A stretch of DNA of 35,648 nt from Spirochaetaceae bacterium (GCA_020632655.1 JACKFD010000025.1:1-35648); one strand, 5' to 3'; shown: positions 10,818 through 18,603, counted from the first letter of the stretch. Notes: generated by a model from the letters alone, not told the origin. A program made the numbers and translations.

Positions 10818-10837
10818 GCGCGGACGGCACGACGGGG

Positions 10838-10854
10838 CGGCCCGAGCCGGGCCG
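10838..10854. terminator. GC hairpin between convergent dehydrogenase and ligase genes
   Basis: A perfect 7-bp stem (CGGCCCG / CGGGCCG) with a 3-base loop lies between two convergent stop codons. There is no T-tract on either side, so a terminator role is inferred from position only. Confidence 0.45.
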
Positions 10855-10876
10855 GCGGGGGCGGCGCGCGATCGCG

Positions 10877-12448
10877 TCAGCCGACCCGGCGCGTATGTCC
10901 CTTCCAGTAGGGCTCGCGCAGCTCCGTCTTCAGGATCTTGCCCGACGGATTACGCGGCAGGGCCTCGATGCGGTCGATCGAGGTCGGGCACTTGAAGTGC
11001 GCGAGCCGTTCGCGACACCAGGCGATCAGCGCCTCGTCGCTCGCACGCCCCTCCGGCGCGTCGACGACGATCGCCTTCACGGTCTCGCCCCACTTCTCCG
11101 AGGGCACACCGATCACGGCCGCATCCGCGACGAGCGGATGACTCATCAGCGCGTTCTCGACCTCGGCGGGATACACGTTCTCCGCCCCCGAGACGATCAT
11201 GTCCTTGACCCGGTCGTGGATGTAGAGGTAGCCCTCGCGCAGGTAGCCTGCGTCGCCCGTCTTGAACCACCCCAGGCCCGACGTGTCGCGTCCCTCCGGA
11301 TAGACGGCCTCGGTCGCCTCGGGATTGCGCCAATAGCCCTTCATGTTCTGCGCCGTCCGGCACCAGATCTCGCCGACCTCGCCCTCGGGCAGATCACGAC
11401 CGGTCTCGGCGTCGACGATGCGCAGCTCGACGTCCCCCGCCGCACGCCCGGCGGCCCGCAGCAGATACGCCTTCGATCCGCCCGGATCGTGGTCCTCCGG
11501 CGCCATCGCCGTGATCGCCCCCGTCGTCTCGGTCAGCCCGTAGACCTGGATGAAGCCGCAGCCGAAGACCGTCATCGAGCGGACGAGCACCTCCTCCGAG
11601 ATCGGCGAGGCGCCGTAGGCGATCGCGCGCAGCGAGCGGAAATCCGTCTTCTCGACCCCCGGCCAGGACGAGAGCACCCGCAGCACCGCGGGGACGAAGA
11701 GCGCGTTCGTCACGCCGCACGTCTCGATCAGGCGGAGCACCTCCGCGGGATCGAGGTCGCGCACGAGCACGACCTCCGCCCCCTGGCAGAGGCTCGCGAG
11801 GCCCCAGCCGCTGCCCGCGATGTGGAAGAGCGGCATCGCGACGAGGCTCACGGCGTCCGGACCGAGCCGCCACATCTCGGCGCCGGTCTCCATCGCCGTC
11901 ATGAGATTGCGATGGGTCAGCTCGACGCCCTTCGGCAGGCCCGTCGTGCCCGAGGTGTAGAGCTGGAAGCAGGTGTCCTCGGGCCCCGCCCCGATCGCCG
12001 GGTCGTGCGTCGAATGCGCAGCGATCCAGTCGTCGTAGCGGACGTGCTCGCCAGTGGCGCCGACCACGACGACGCGCTCGACGGTCTCGAGCTCCATCTG
12101 CTTCAGATGTCCGAGGAACTCCTCGCCGATCAGCAGGACCTTCGCCTGCGCGTGGTTCAGGATGTACTCCATCTCGCGCGGCGCGAGCCGCCAGTTCACC
12201 CCGAGCGTCGCCGCGTCGATCATCGCCCCGCCGAAGAGGAAGGTGAAGAACTCGGGCACGTTCCGGTCGAGGACCGCGATGCGCTCCTGCCTCCCGACGC
12301 CTTCGGCGAGCAGGGCATTCGCGACCCGCGCAGACTCCGCGTGCAGCGAAGCAAAGGTCCAGCTCCGCGAGCCCGCGCGCATCGCGACCTTCTCCGGCCG
12401 CTCGGCGGCGTGGTGCCGCAACGCCTGATCGAGCGTGTCGAGTGACAA
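10877..12448 (-). CDS. AMP-dependent acyl-CoA synthetase (FadD-like)
   Basis: A 523-residue adenylate-forming enzyme that activates a carboxylic acid to acyl-AMP and then acyl-CoA. The P-loop-like motif YTSGTTGLPKGV is at residues 164-175, a YGLTETTG motif follows near the middle, then GWFKTGDAGYLREGYLYIHDRVKDMI (hinge region) and the C-terminal PSGKIL with the invariant Lys504 that catalyses adenylation. The order and length match medium/long-chain fatty acyl-CoA ligases; the substrate cannot be read. The start is TTG at 12448, backed by AGGGAGG 8 bases upstream. It is divergent from the symporter gene and convergent with the PQQ dehydrogenase gene. It could supply CoA esters to the acyl-CoA enzymes in the window. 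Confidence 0.94.
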   Translation of the reverse strand: MSLDTLDQALRHHAAERPEKVAMRAGSRSWTFASLHAESARVANALLAEGVGRQERIAVLDRNVPEFFTFLFGGAMIDAATLGVNWRLAPREMEYILNHAQAKVLLIGEEFLGHLKQMELETVERVVVVGATGEHVRYDDWIAAHSTHDPAIGAGPEDTCFQLYTSGTTGLPKGVELTHRNLMTAMETGAEMWRLGPDAVSLVAMPLFHIAGSGWGLASLCQGAEVVLVRDLDPAEVLRLIETCGVTNALFVPAVLRVLSSWPGVEKTDFRSLRAIAYGASPISEEVLVRSMTVFGCGFIQVYGLTETTGAITAMAPEDHDPGGSKAYLLRAAGRAAGDVELRIVDAETGRDLPEGEVGEIWCRTAQNMKGYWRNPEATEAVYPEGRDTSGLGWFKTGDAGYLREGYLYIHDRVKDMIVSGAENVYPAEVENALMSHPLVADAAVIGVPSEKWGETVKAIVVDAPEGRASDEALIAWCRERLAHFKCPTSIDRIEALPRNPSGKILKTELREPYWKGHTRRVG

Positions 12449-12518
12449 GGACGAAGCCTCCCTGCACGCGCGCGGCCGGCCGGGGCGTCGCGCGAGCGAT
12501 TCGATGATTCCGCCGCCG

Positions 12519-12524
12519 AGGCTA
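12519..12524 (-). promoter_or_regulatory. Possible -10 element TAGCCT for the acyl-CoA synthetase
   Basis: Read on the minus strand, TAGCCT lies about 70 bases upstream of the TTG start. It overlaps by two bases a TAACAT hexamer facing the opposite way. Confidence 0.35.
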
Positions 12525-12528
12525 ACAT
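12523..12528 (+). promoter_or_regulatory. Possible -10 element TAACAT for the symporter gene
   Basis: TAACAT lies about 150 bases before the GTG at 12682 and shares two bases with the opposing TAGCCT, suggesting a single bidirectional promoter core. Confidence 0.28.
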
Positions 12529-12681
12529 GGCGACGCCCGTAGCGGGCGCCGAATCCGGAGCGGACGGGCGCTCGCGAGTCGGTGCTCGCCCCATCGTCGC
12601 CCCCGGCCCACGAACGGCCCCGGTGCAGGAGTCCGATCCCTGAGCGACGACCGCCGCAGCCCGACCCCTCGCCACCTTCCC

Positions 12682-14274
12682 GTGCCCGGGCGGCGGTGCG
12701 TAGCCGGACGTCGGCGCGGTCCGGGGCACCTCCTCCTCGCGGCCATCGCGACGCTCGCGCTGGTCCGACCGACGCTCGCGCGCGCGGCCGGCGACGCCGC
12801 GGCCGGCGGGGGGATCGGCGCGCTGATCGACGCGGCCTTCCAGCCGCTCGCCAGCCTGGTCGTCGAGATCGTCTTCTTCTCGGTCCGCATCGCGGGGGTC
12901 GACGTGCCCTTGATCGTGGTCTGGCTGATCGCCGGCGCCACGTTCTTCACGCTCTACCTGCGCGCGATCAACCTGCGCGGCTTCGGGCACGCGCTGCGTA
13001 TCGTCCGGGGCCTCGAGGACGAGCGCGACGACCCGGGCGAGGTCTCGCATTTCCAGGCGCTCGCGACCGCGGTCTCGGGCACCGTCGGCGTCGGCAACAT
13101 CGCCCACGTCGCCGTCGCCGTCTCCGTCGGCGGCGCGGGCGCCGCGTTCTGGCTGGTCGTCGCCGGCTTCCTCGGCATGGCGTCCAAGTTCGCCGAGTGC
13201 ACCCTCGGCGTGAAGTACCGGCGGCGCAATCCCGACGGCACCGTCTCGGGCGGTCCGATGTTCTTCCTCGAAACGGGCCTCGCACGCCGCGGCTGGCCCC
13301 GCCTCGGCCGCGGCCTCGCCCTCTACTACGCGTTCTGCATCATCTTCGGCGCGGTCGGCATCGGCATGTTCCAGGCGAACCAGGCCTTCGTGCAGCTCGT
13401 CGCCGCGACGGGCGGCGCGTCGAGCTTCGCCGCGGGACACGGCGCGACCGTCGGCCTCCTGATCGCCCTCTCGGTCGCGGTCGTGATCCTCGGCGGCATC
13501 CGCGCCATCGCCCGCGTCACCTCGGCCCTCGTACCCCTGATGGCCGCGCTCTACATCGGCACGGGCCTGGTCGTCATCGCGAGCCATCTCGACCGCGTAC
13601 CCGAGGCGCTGGTCCGGATCGTGACGGAGGCCTTCACGACGCAGGGCGCCTCGGGCGGCGTGCTCGGTGTCGTCGTGCTCGGCTTCCGCCGCGCCGCCTT
13701 CTCGAACGAGGCGGGCATCGGCTCCTCGTCGATCGCCCACTCCGTCGTGCGCACGAAGGAGCCCCTCACCCAGGGCTTCGTCGCGATGCTCGAGCCCTTC
13801 ATCGATACGATCATCGTCTGCTCGATCACGGCCCTCGTGATCACGACAAGCGTCGACGCGAGCGCCCTCGGCACGGGCGCGGTCTCCGGCGTCGAGCTCA
13901 CCTCCGACGCCTTCGCGCAGGTCGTCTCGTGGTTCCCGCCCGTGCTCTCGGTCGTGGTCTTCCTCTTCGCGTACTCGACCTTGATCTCGTGGTCGTACTA
14001 CGGCCGCGAGGGCTGCGCCTACCTCTTCGGACCCTCGCGGCGCGTGCGCACGACCTTCAATCTCTTCTACTGCGCCTGCGCGATCGTGGGCTGCACGACG
14101 ACCCTCGCGGCGATCCTCGCCTTCGCGGACTCGATGATCTTCGCGATGGCCTTCGCGAACCTGATCGGGCTCTACTTCCTCGCGCCCGAGCTGCGTGCGG
14201 ACCTCGACGTCTACTGGGCGCGCGTGCGTGCCCGGCGCGGGACGGAGGGCGGGGCCCGCCGCGACGACGCGTAG
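12682..14274 (+). CDS. Sodium:alanine symporter family (AGCS) transporter
   Basis: A roughly 530-residue polytopic inner-membrane protein that would import alanine, glycine or a related amino acid with Na+. Family-defining stretches are visible: SHFQALATAVSGTVGVGNIAHVA in the second/third membrane segment, SGGPMFFLETGL, and RRAAFSNEAGIGSSSIAHS, the conserved region near the substrate site. About ten strongly hydrophobic segments follow. The N-terminus (residues 1-36) contains an extra hydrophobic stretch ending in LARAAG that could be a cleaved signal; AGCS members often have this as part of an N-terminal extension. The GTG at 12682 has no good ribosome site, so the true start may differ by a few codons. 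It is divergent from the acyl-CoA ligase gene. Confidence 0.93.
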   Translation: MPGRRCVAGRRRGPGHLLLAAIATLALVRPTLARAAGDAAAGGGIGALIDAAFQPLASLVVEIVFFSVRIAGVDVPLIVVWLIAGATFFTLYLRAINLRGFGHALRIVRGLEDERDDPGEVSHFQALATAVSGTVGVGNIAHVAVAVSVGGAGAAFWLVVAGFLGMASKFAECTLGVKYRRRNPDGTVSGGPMFFLETGLARRGWPRLGRGLALYYAFCIIFGAVGIGMFQANQAFVQLVAATGGASSFAAGHGATVGLLIALSVAVVILGGIRAIARVTSALVPLMAALYIGTGLVVIASHLDRVPEALVRIVTEAFTTQGASGGVLGVVVLGFRRAAFSNEAGIGSSSIAHSVVRTKEPLTQGFVAMLEPFIDTIIVCSITALVITTSVDASALGTGAVSGVELTSDAFAQVVSWFPPVLSVVVFLFAYSTLISWSYYGREGCAYLFGPSRRVRTTFNLFYCACAIVGCTTTLAAILAFADSMIFAMAFANLIGLYFLAPELRADLDVYWARVRARRGTEGGARRDDA

Positions 14275-14364
14275 TCCGCGGAGGCTCCTTCGTGGCGGGA
14301 TCAGCGGTCGGGTCCTCGGGCCTCCGCCTGCGAGAAGCGCTCGCGATCCCCCCACCCGCCGGAC

Positions 14365-14370
14365 TACCGT
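14365..14370 (+). promoter_or_regulatory. Possible -10 element TACCGT before the thioesterase
   Basis: TACCGT ends 10 bases before the ATG at 14381 and no ribosome-binding site is visible between them, so the transcript may be nearly leaderless. Confidence 0.3.
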
Positions 14371-14380
14371 CTGGCCCACC

Positions 14381-15241
14381 ATGGACAAGGCCACAGCCTC
14401 CGACGCCCTCTTCCTGCCCGATCCCGCCGATCCTACCCGCTTCGAAGCGACCGCCTACACGGGCGGTCCCTGGAATCCGACGCATCAGCACGGCGGCGCC
14501 GTGTCGGGCCTGCTCACCCGGGCCATGAACCGTGCGCCGGCGCCGGTCCCGATGCGCCTCGCCCGCATGACGATCGAGATGTTCCGCGGCGTGCCCGTCG
14601 CGCGGCTGCGCGTCGAGACCCGCGTCGTGCGCGGTGGCCGGCGGATCCAGAGCGTCGAGGCGGGGATCTTCGCGGACGACACGCTCGTCGCGCGGGCGAC
14701 GGGTCTGCGCATCCGCGTCGACGAAGCCCTCGCCGAGCTCGGGACGCCAATCCCCCTGGATCCGGCCCTCGGCCAGCCACCGGATCCCGTCCCCGAACGC
14801 TTCCGCACGCTCTCGGGCGTCACGATCCCCGGCTTCGTCCATGCCGTCGACATCGTGACCGAGGGTGCTTCGGTCTGCGGTGAGCCGGTCAATCTGTGGA
14901 CACGGCTGCGCTGTCCGCTCGTCGCGGGCGAGGCGATCGATCCGGTCGAGCGGCTCGCGACCCTCGTCGACTTCGCGAGCGGGACCGGCAACGCGATGGA
15001 CTACACGCGCTTCACGGCGATCAATCCCGATCTCTCGATCCACGTCCTGCGCGAGCCGCGGAGCGACTGGATCGGCGTGCGCGGCGTGAGCCTCCGCTCG
15101 GGCGACGGGATCGGCCAGAGCGCCGCCTGGATCCACGATCTCGAGGGGCCCGTCGCGCGCGTCCAGGCGAGCCTGCTGCTCGATCGGCGCGCACTGACGC
15201 CTCCGACCGACCCGGGCAGCGCGGACGCCCAGAACGGGTAA
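14381..15241 (+). CDS. Acyl-CoA thioesterase, double hotdog fold
   Basis: A 286-residue protein resembling TesB/4HBT_3-type acyl-CoA thioesterases that hydrolyse acyl-CoA to free acid and CoA. The first hotdog has PWNPTHQHGGAVSGLLTRAM, where HGG is the typical start of the long central helix. The second has LVDFASGTGNAMDYTRFTAINPDLSIHVLREP followed by GIGQSAAWIHDLEGPVARVQASLLL, the usual closing pattern in which an Asp and Gln/Ser contribute to the active site. The frame is open upstream, but ATG 14381 is the first codon that gives a normal N-terminus. No Shine-Dalgarno sequence precedes it. Its TAA stop overlaps a possible promoter of the next gene. It fits the acyl-CoA theme; the substrate is unknown. 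Confidence 0.88.
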   Translation: MDKATASDALFLPDPADPTRFEATAYTGGPWNPTHQHGGAVSGLLTRAMNRAPAPVPMRLARMTIEMFRGVPVARLRVETRVVRGGRRIQSVEAGIFADDTLVARATGLRIRVDEALAELGTPIPLDPALGQPPDPVPERFRTLSGVTIPGFVHAVDIVTEGASVCGEPVNLWTRLRCPLVAGEAIDPVERLATLVDFASGTGNAMDYTRFTAINPDLSIHVLREPRSDWIGVRGVSLRSGDGIGQSAAWIHDLEGPVARVQASLLLDRRALTPPTDPGSADAQNG

Positions 15242-15244
15242 GAT
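15239..15244 (+). promoter_or_regulatory. Possible -10 element TAAGAT before the SDR gene
   Basis: TAAGAT overlaps the thioesterase stop codon and lies 88 bases before the ATG at 15333. It is one of several TAnnnT elements in the window. Confidence 0.28.
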
Positions 15245-15332
15245 CCCGGCCCGGCTGCCCCCCGTGGCCGGCCACGAGGCCCCCCGACGAGCGGGGCCCG
15301 GACCCGAAGCAGCAGACGACGAGGAGAAGATC

Positions 15333-16235
15333 ATGGGCAAGCTCGATGGACGCGTGGCGGTCGTGACCGGTGCGGGCCGCGGAATCGGGGCGGAGGTCGC
15401 CCGCACCTTCGCCGCCGAGGGCGCGTCGGTCGTCGTGAACGACCTGGGCGCGTCCATGGACGGCAGCTCGACGGAGGGCACGCCCGCCGAGGAGGTCGCC
15501 GAGGAGATCAAGCGCGCAGGCGGCAAGGCGATCGCCAACAACTGCGACGTCACGGACTTCGAGGCGACCGAGCAGATGATCCGCCAGGCCGTCGAGACCT
15601 TCGGTGGCCTGCACATCGTCGTGAACGTCGCCGGCATCATCCGCGACGGCATGATCTTCAAGATGGACGAGCGGCAATTCGACTCCGTGATCGCCGTCCA
15701 TCTCAAGGGCAGCTTCAACACGACCCGCCACGCCTCGGTCTACTGGCGCGAGAATCGCGGCGGCGAGTACCGCCTCATCTACTTCATCTCGGGCTCCGGT
15801 CTCTGGGGCGCCCCGGCGCAGCCGAACTACGCCGCCGCCAAGATGGGCATGGTCGGCCTCTCGAACAGCTGCGCGAGCGCGCTCGCGGGCTACGGCGTGA
15901 CCAGCAACTGCATCGCCCCCGTCGCCTACACGCGCATGACGGCGAGCCTCGAGGGCAAGTCCACGACCATGAACTACAGCCCGGACAACGAGAAGCTGTC
16001 GACGAAGAACGTCGTGCCTCCGGTCGTCTGGCTGGCGAGCGAGGAGTCGAGCTGGATGAACGGCCGCATCATCCAGTGCGGCAACGGGCGCATCGGCCTC
16101 TTCAACAGCCCCGCGATCGAGCGCGAGGTCACGACGCCGGGCGTGTGGGACCTCGACGACGCGTTCGAGGAGATGAACACGACGTTCCGCGACGCGGTCG
16201 AGTACCCGAACCCCTTCCGCAAGCCCCGCGCCTAG
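15333..16235 (+). CDS. SDR-family dehydrogenase, (3R)-hydroxyacyl-CoA dehydrogenase-like
   Basis: A 300-residue classical short-chain dehydrogenase. The dinucleotide motif TGAGRGIG is at residues 12-19, VVVNDLG follows beta-strand 2, and NVAG is present; catalytic residues Ser153, Tyr166 and Lys170 have the standard spacing. The N-terminal pattern (GRVAVVTGAGRGIGAEVARTFAAEGASVVVNDLG) is very close to the dehydrogenase domain of peroxisomal multifunctional enzyme 2 and its bacterial relatives, which act on 3-hydroxyacyl-CoAs; the acidic Asp after beta-2 predicts NAD+ preference. There is no hydratase or SCP2 domain attached. GAGGAG 7 bases before the ATG sets the start. It follows the thioesterase gene by 91 bases and could belong to the same fatty-acid or side-chain degradation theme. 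Confidence 0.9.
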   Translation: MGKLDGRVAVVTGAGRGIGAEVARTFAAEGASVVVNDLGASMDGSSTEGTPAEEVAEEIKRAGGKAIANNCDVTDFEATEQMIRQAVETFGGLHIVVNVAGIIRDGMIFKMDERQFDSVIAVHLKGSFNTTRHASVYWRENRGGEYRLIYFISGSGLWGAPAQPNYAAAKMGMVGLSNSCASALAGYGVTSNCIAPVAYTRMTASLEGKSTTMNYSPDNEKLSTKNVVPPVVWLASEESSWMNGRIIQCGNGRIGLFNSPAIEREVTTPGVWDLDDAFEEMNTTFRDAVEYPNPFRKPRA

Positions 16236-16277
16236 CACGCCCGCCCCTCGCGCGCGTCCGTGCCAGGCACCTCGCCT

Positions 16278-16334
16278 TTCGTGCCGGGGCCGGTCGGCGA
16301 GGGGGTACCGTGCTCGGCCCGGCCCTGGCACGAA
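16278..16334. repeat. 16-bp inverted repeat between convergent genes (terminator or REP-like)
   Basis: Arms 16278-16293 and 16319-16334 pair over 16 bp with one G-T wobble around a 25-base loop, and pairing resumes outside after a bulge (CCTCG/CGAGG). A perfect palindrome GTGCCAGGCAC (16260-16270) just upstream contains an 8-base stretch that can alternatively pair with the right arm at 16324-16331. The element lies between the convergent SDR and PTPS-like genes. Confidence 0.6.
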
Positions 16335-16391
16335 CGAGGATGTGTGGGTCGACCGTGCGCCCGGCTCCGACGCATGGGCGTGGGGGTCGGC

Positions 16392-16892
16392 CTAGCGGTC
16401 GGAGTAGTAGTAGACGCCCCATTGGCCCGAGGTCTCGGAGACCGCGAGGCGCAGCTTCTCGATCTGGGTCCGGCCGAAGCGCGCCTGCACCCGCGAGACC
16501 AGCTCGCGGCCCAGCCAGGTCGCGAGGTTCTCGGCCGAGGTGTTGTTGATCGGGAGGACGATGATCTCGTCCGAAGGGGCGAGGTAGCGGGCGTCGCGGT
16601 AGACGACCTCCGTATGCCCATCGTCCCGCGGCGTGACGACGAGCTCCGGGTGCTCGCCCGGCACGATCCAATGCTCGTCGAGCCAGTCGCAGAGCTCCCG
16701 GATCACGGGCTTCACGAGGATGAAGTCGATCACGAGGCCGCGGTCCGTGAGCTGCCCCTCGATCTCGGCGTCCACGTGATAGTTGTGCCCGTGGAGGCGC
16801 TCCTTCGAGCCGTCGGGGAAGATCAGGAAGTGGCCACAGGAGAACTTGAAGTACTCCTTGTGCAGATGGATCGCCCAGCGTTCCGTCGTCAT
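16392..16892 (-). CDS. 6-pyruvoyl-tetrahydropterin synthase / QueD-family protein with atypical active site
   Basis: A 166-residue protein of the PTPS/6-carboxytetrahydropterin synthase fold. The zinc-binding histidines are plain: His21 (in FSCGHF) and His34/His36 in LHGHNYHV. VIDF (Asp56) and LDEHW (72-75) match conserved family positions, and SET (152-154) supplies the pterin-anchoring glutamate. The catalytic cysteine that normally sits in a C-x-x-L-H-G-H motif is replaced: here the sequence is KERLHGH, Lys30 then Glu31. Cys19 next to the zinc site is not the canonical position. Glutamate-substituted paralogues (PTPS-III type) convert dihydroneopterin triphosphate to 6-hydroxymethyl-dihydropterin and can replace FolB. 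The divergent pterin-binding gene supports a pterin rather than a queuosine role, but this is inference. Confidence 0.9.
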   Translation of the reverse strand: MTTERWAIHLHKEYFKFSCGHFLIFPDGSKERLHGHNYHVDAEIEGQLTDRGLVIDFILVKPVIRELCDWLDEHWIVPGEHPELVVTPRDDGHTEVVYRDARYLAPSDEIIVLPINNTSAENLATWLGRELVSRVQARFGRTQIEKLRLAVSETSGQWGVYYYSDR

Positions 16893-17052
16893 GGCGTGAG
16901 AGGCTCCAGCAGGGTTCGGACCGGGGCGGGACGGCGCGTCGGCGCGCGGTCTCGGGTCGCATGCGGACGGGCACCGCAGGGCGCGTCGCAGTATGCCACG
17001 CCCTGCCGCACGAGGCTTGACCCGCCGCTGTGCAGCCCGGAAGCTTGCGCGC

Positions 17053-17835
17053 ATGAAGGCAGCTCCCTCGGCGCGGATCCTCGGCGTGCTCAACCTCTCG
17101 CCGGAGTCGATGGTCACGGAGTCGATCGCGACGTCCGAGGCGGAGATCGCCGAGCGGGCGCGATGGCTCGTCGGAACCGGCGCGGACTGGATCGACCTCG
17201 GCGCACGCTCGATCACGCCGGACGCGCCCATGATCGACGATGCGACCGAGCAGGCGCGGCTGCTCCCGGCGCTCGAGCGACTGCGCAAGACCGAGGGGCC
17301 CGGCGTCCCGATCTCCGTCGACACCTGGAGTGCCGGGACGGGGATCCTCGCCCTCGAGCACGGCGCCGACGGCGTGAACTACACGGGCGGCCCGCTCCCC
17401 TTCGAGCTCCTCGAGGCGGTCGCGGCGCGCGATGCGACGCTCTTCGTGACCTTCATGCCCTACGAGAACGCCTACGCCATGCGCGATGCGGCGCCGGCGG
17501 CGACGGGCCTGCAGGCCGTGCTCGACCACCTGGGCCCCAAGGTCGAGGCCGCACGGGCTGCCGGCGTCACGCGGCTCGTCCTCGACCCCAACCTCGGCAT
17601 CATCCACCCGACGACGGACGACCACCGCAAGATCCACCAACAGCTCGCGATCCTCTTCGGCCTCGGCGCCCTGCGCAGGCTCGGCTGTCCGATCCTGCTC
17701 TACGCCGCACGCAAGCCCGAGCGTCTCGCGCGCATCATGATGGCGTCGGCCTGCCTGCACGCGGGCGCCGACTACGTCCGCACGCACACGCCCGAGATGA
17801 TCGTGCGGCTGCGCGAAGGGGATGCGAATGGCTGA
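17053..17835 (+). CDS. Dihydropteroate-synthase-like pterin-binding protein
   Basis: A 260-residue TIM-barrel protein of the pterin-binding (DHPS) family. Recognisable elements in order: GVLNLSPES (11-19, cf. ILNVTPDSFSDGG), DLGARSITP (48-56, cf. DIGGESTRP), PISVDTW (86-92), VNYTGG (108-113), LDPNLG (177-182), YAARKPE (217-223) and YVRTH (241-245). Pterin and pyrophosphate contacts appear conserved (Asn14, Asp90, Asn109, Asp178, Lys221, Arg243, His245). The flexible loops that hold p-aminobenzoate are altered: SDGG is gone, STRPG reads SITPD, and the Ser after RK is Pro. It may be a diverged folP or an enzyme using a different acceptor. ATG 17053 is preferred to one at 16993, which lies in the divergent promoter region. 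The stop overlaps the next gene, so the two are probably coupled. Confidence 0.87.
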   Translation: MKAAPSARILGVLNLSPESMVTESIATSEAEIAERARWLVGTGADWIDLGARSITPDAPMIDDATEQARLLPALERLRKTEGPGVPISVDTWSAGTGILALEHGADGVNYTGGPLPFELLEAVAARDATLFVTFMPYENAYAMRDAAPAATGLQAVLDHLGPKVEAARAAGVTRLVLDPNLGIIHPTTDDHRKIHQQLAILFGLGALRRLGCPILLYAARKPERLARIMMASACLHAGADYVRTHTPEMIVRLREGDANG

Positions 17836-18583
17836 CACGTCGCCGTCGGACGTCACGATCGACCTCTCGGGTCGCGTCGCCCTCGTGACCGGTGCGGCGC
17901 GACGCCTGGGTCGTGCGCTCGCCCTCGACCTCGCCAGCGCAGGCGCCGACGTCGCGGTCCATTGCCGCTCGAGCCGCGACGAGGCGGAGGAGGTCGCCCG
18001 GGCGATCCGCGCCATGGGACGCCGCTCGGTCGTCGTGGCGTGCGACCTCGTACAGCCCGACGAGACGACCGCCGCCTTCGCACGCGCCCACGATGCCCTC
18101 GGCCGACTCGACGTCCTCGTGAACAACGTCGGCACGATCGTCTGGAAGCGCTTCGACGAGCTCACGCCCGAGGATTGGCGCGCCTGCCTCGACGGCACGC
18201 TCTTCGCGACGCTGCACGCGAGTCGCGCCGCCCTGCCCTTCATGCGCGCCGAAGGCTACGGGCGCATCGTGAACATCCTCGACGCCGACGCCGACGCGTC
18301 GACCCCCGTCCCCTTCGCGACGGCCTACAAGCTCGGCAAGCGCGCGACCCATCAGCTGACGCGCACGATGGCCGCGGGCGAGGCGGGGCACGGCATCACG
18401 GTCAACGCGGTCTCACCCGGCACGCTCGAGGACTCCCCGACGAAGCCGCCCCTCGAGCGCATTCCCGCCGGCCGCTTCGGCACCTATCGGGACGTCGCCC
18501 AGGCCGTCCGCTACCTCGCGAGCGAGTCCGCGGGCTACGTGACCGGCGCGCATCTCAAGGTCTCGGGCGGCTACCTGGTCTGA
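17828..18583 (+). CDS. Short-chain dehydrogenase resembling pteridine reductase (PTR1/FolM-like)
   Basis: A 251-residue NADPH-type SDR. The cofactor loop reads TGAARRLG (21-28), the TGxxxRxG variant typical of pteridine reductases, followed by VAVHCRSS, matching the HxRS element that binds the NADPH phosphate. NNVG is present. The active site has Tyr167 and Lys171 (YKLGK), and the residue 13 before the Tyr, normally Ser, is Asp154. Trypanosomatid PTR1 has exactly this Asp-Tyr-Lys set and spacing. The likely job is reduction of a dihydropterin or dihydrofolate-like compound. The start ATG 17828 has AAGGGG 6 bases upstream (17816-17821) and lies inside the end of the pterin-binding gene (8-base overlap), so the two should be made together. 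An ATG at 17822 is less likely because it abuts the ribosome site. Confidence 0.88.
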   Translation: MADTSPSDVTIDLSGRVALVTGAARRLGRALALDLASAGADVAVHCRSSRDEAEEVARAIRAMGRRSVVVACDLVQPDETTAAFARAHDALGRLDVLVNNVGTIVWKRFDELTPEDWRACLDGTLFATLHASRAALPFMRAEGYGRIVNILDADADASTPVPFATAYKLGKRATHQLTRTMAAGEAGHGITVNAVSPGTLEDSPTKPPLERIPAGRFGTYRDVAQAVRYLASESAGYVTGAHLKVSGGYLV

Positions 18584-18603
18584 CGCGGGCGGGCGGGCCG
18601 CGA

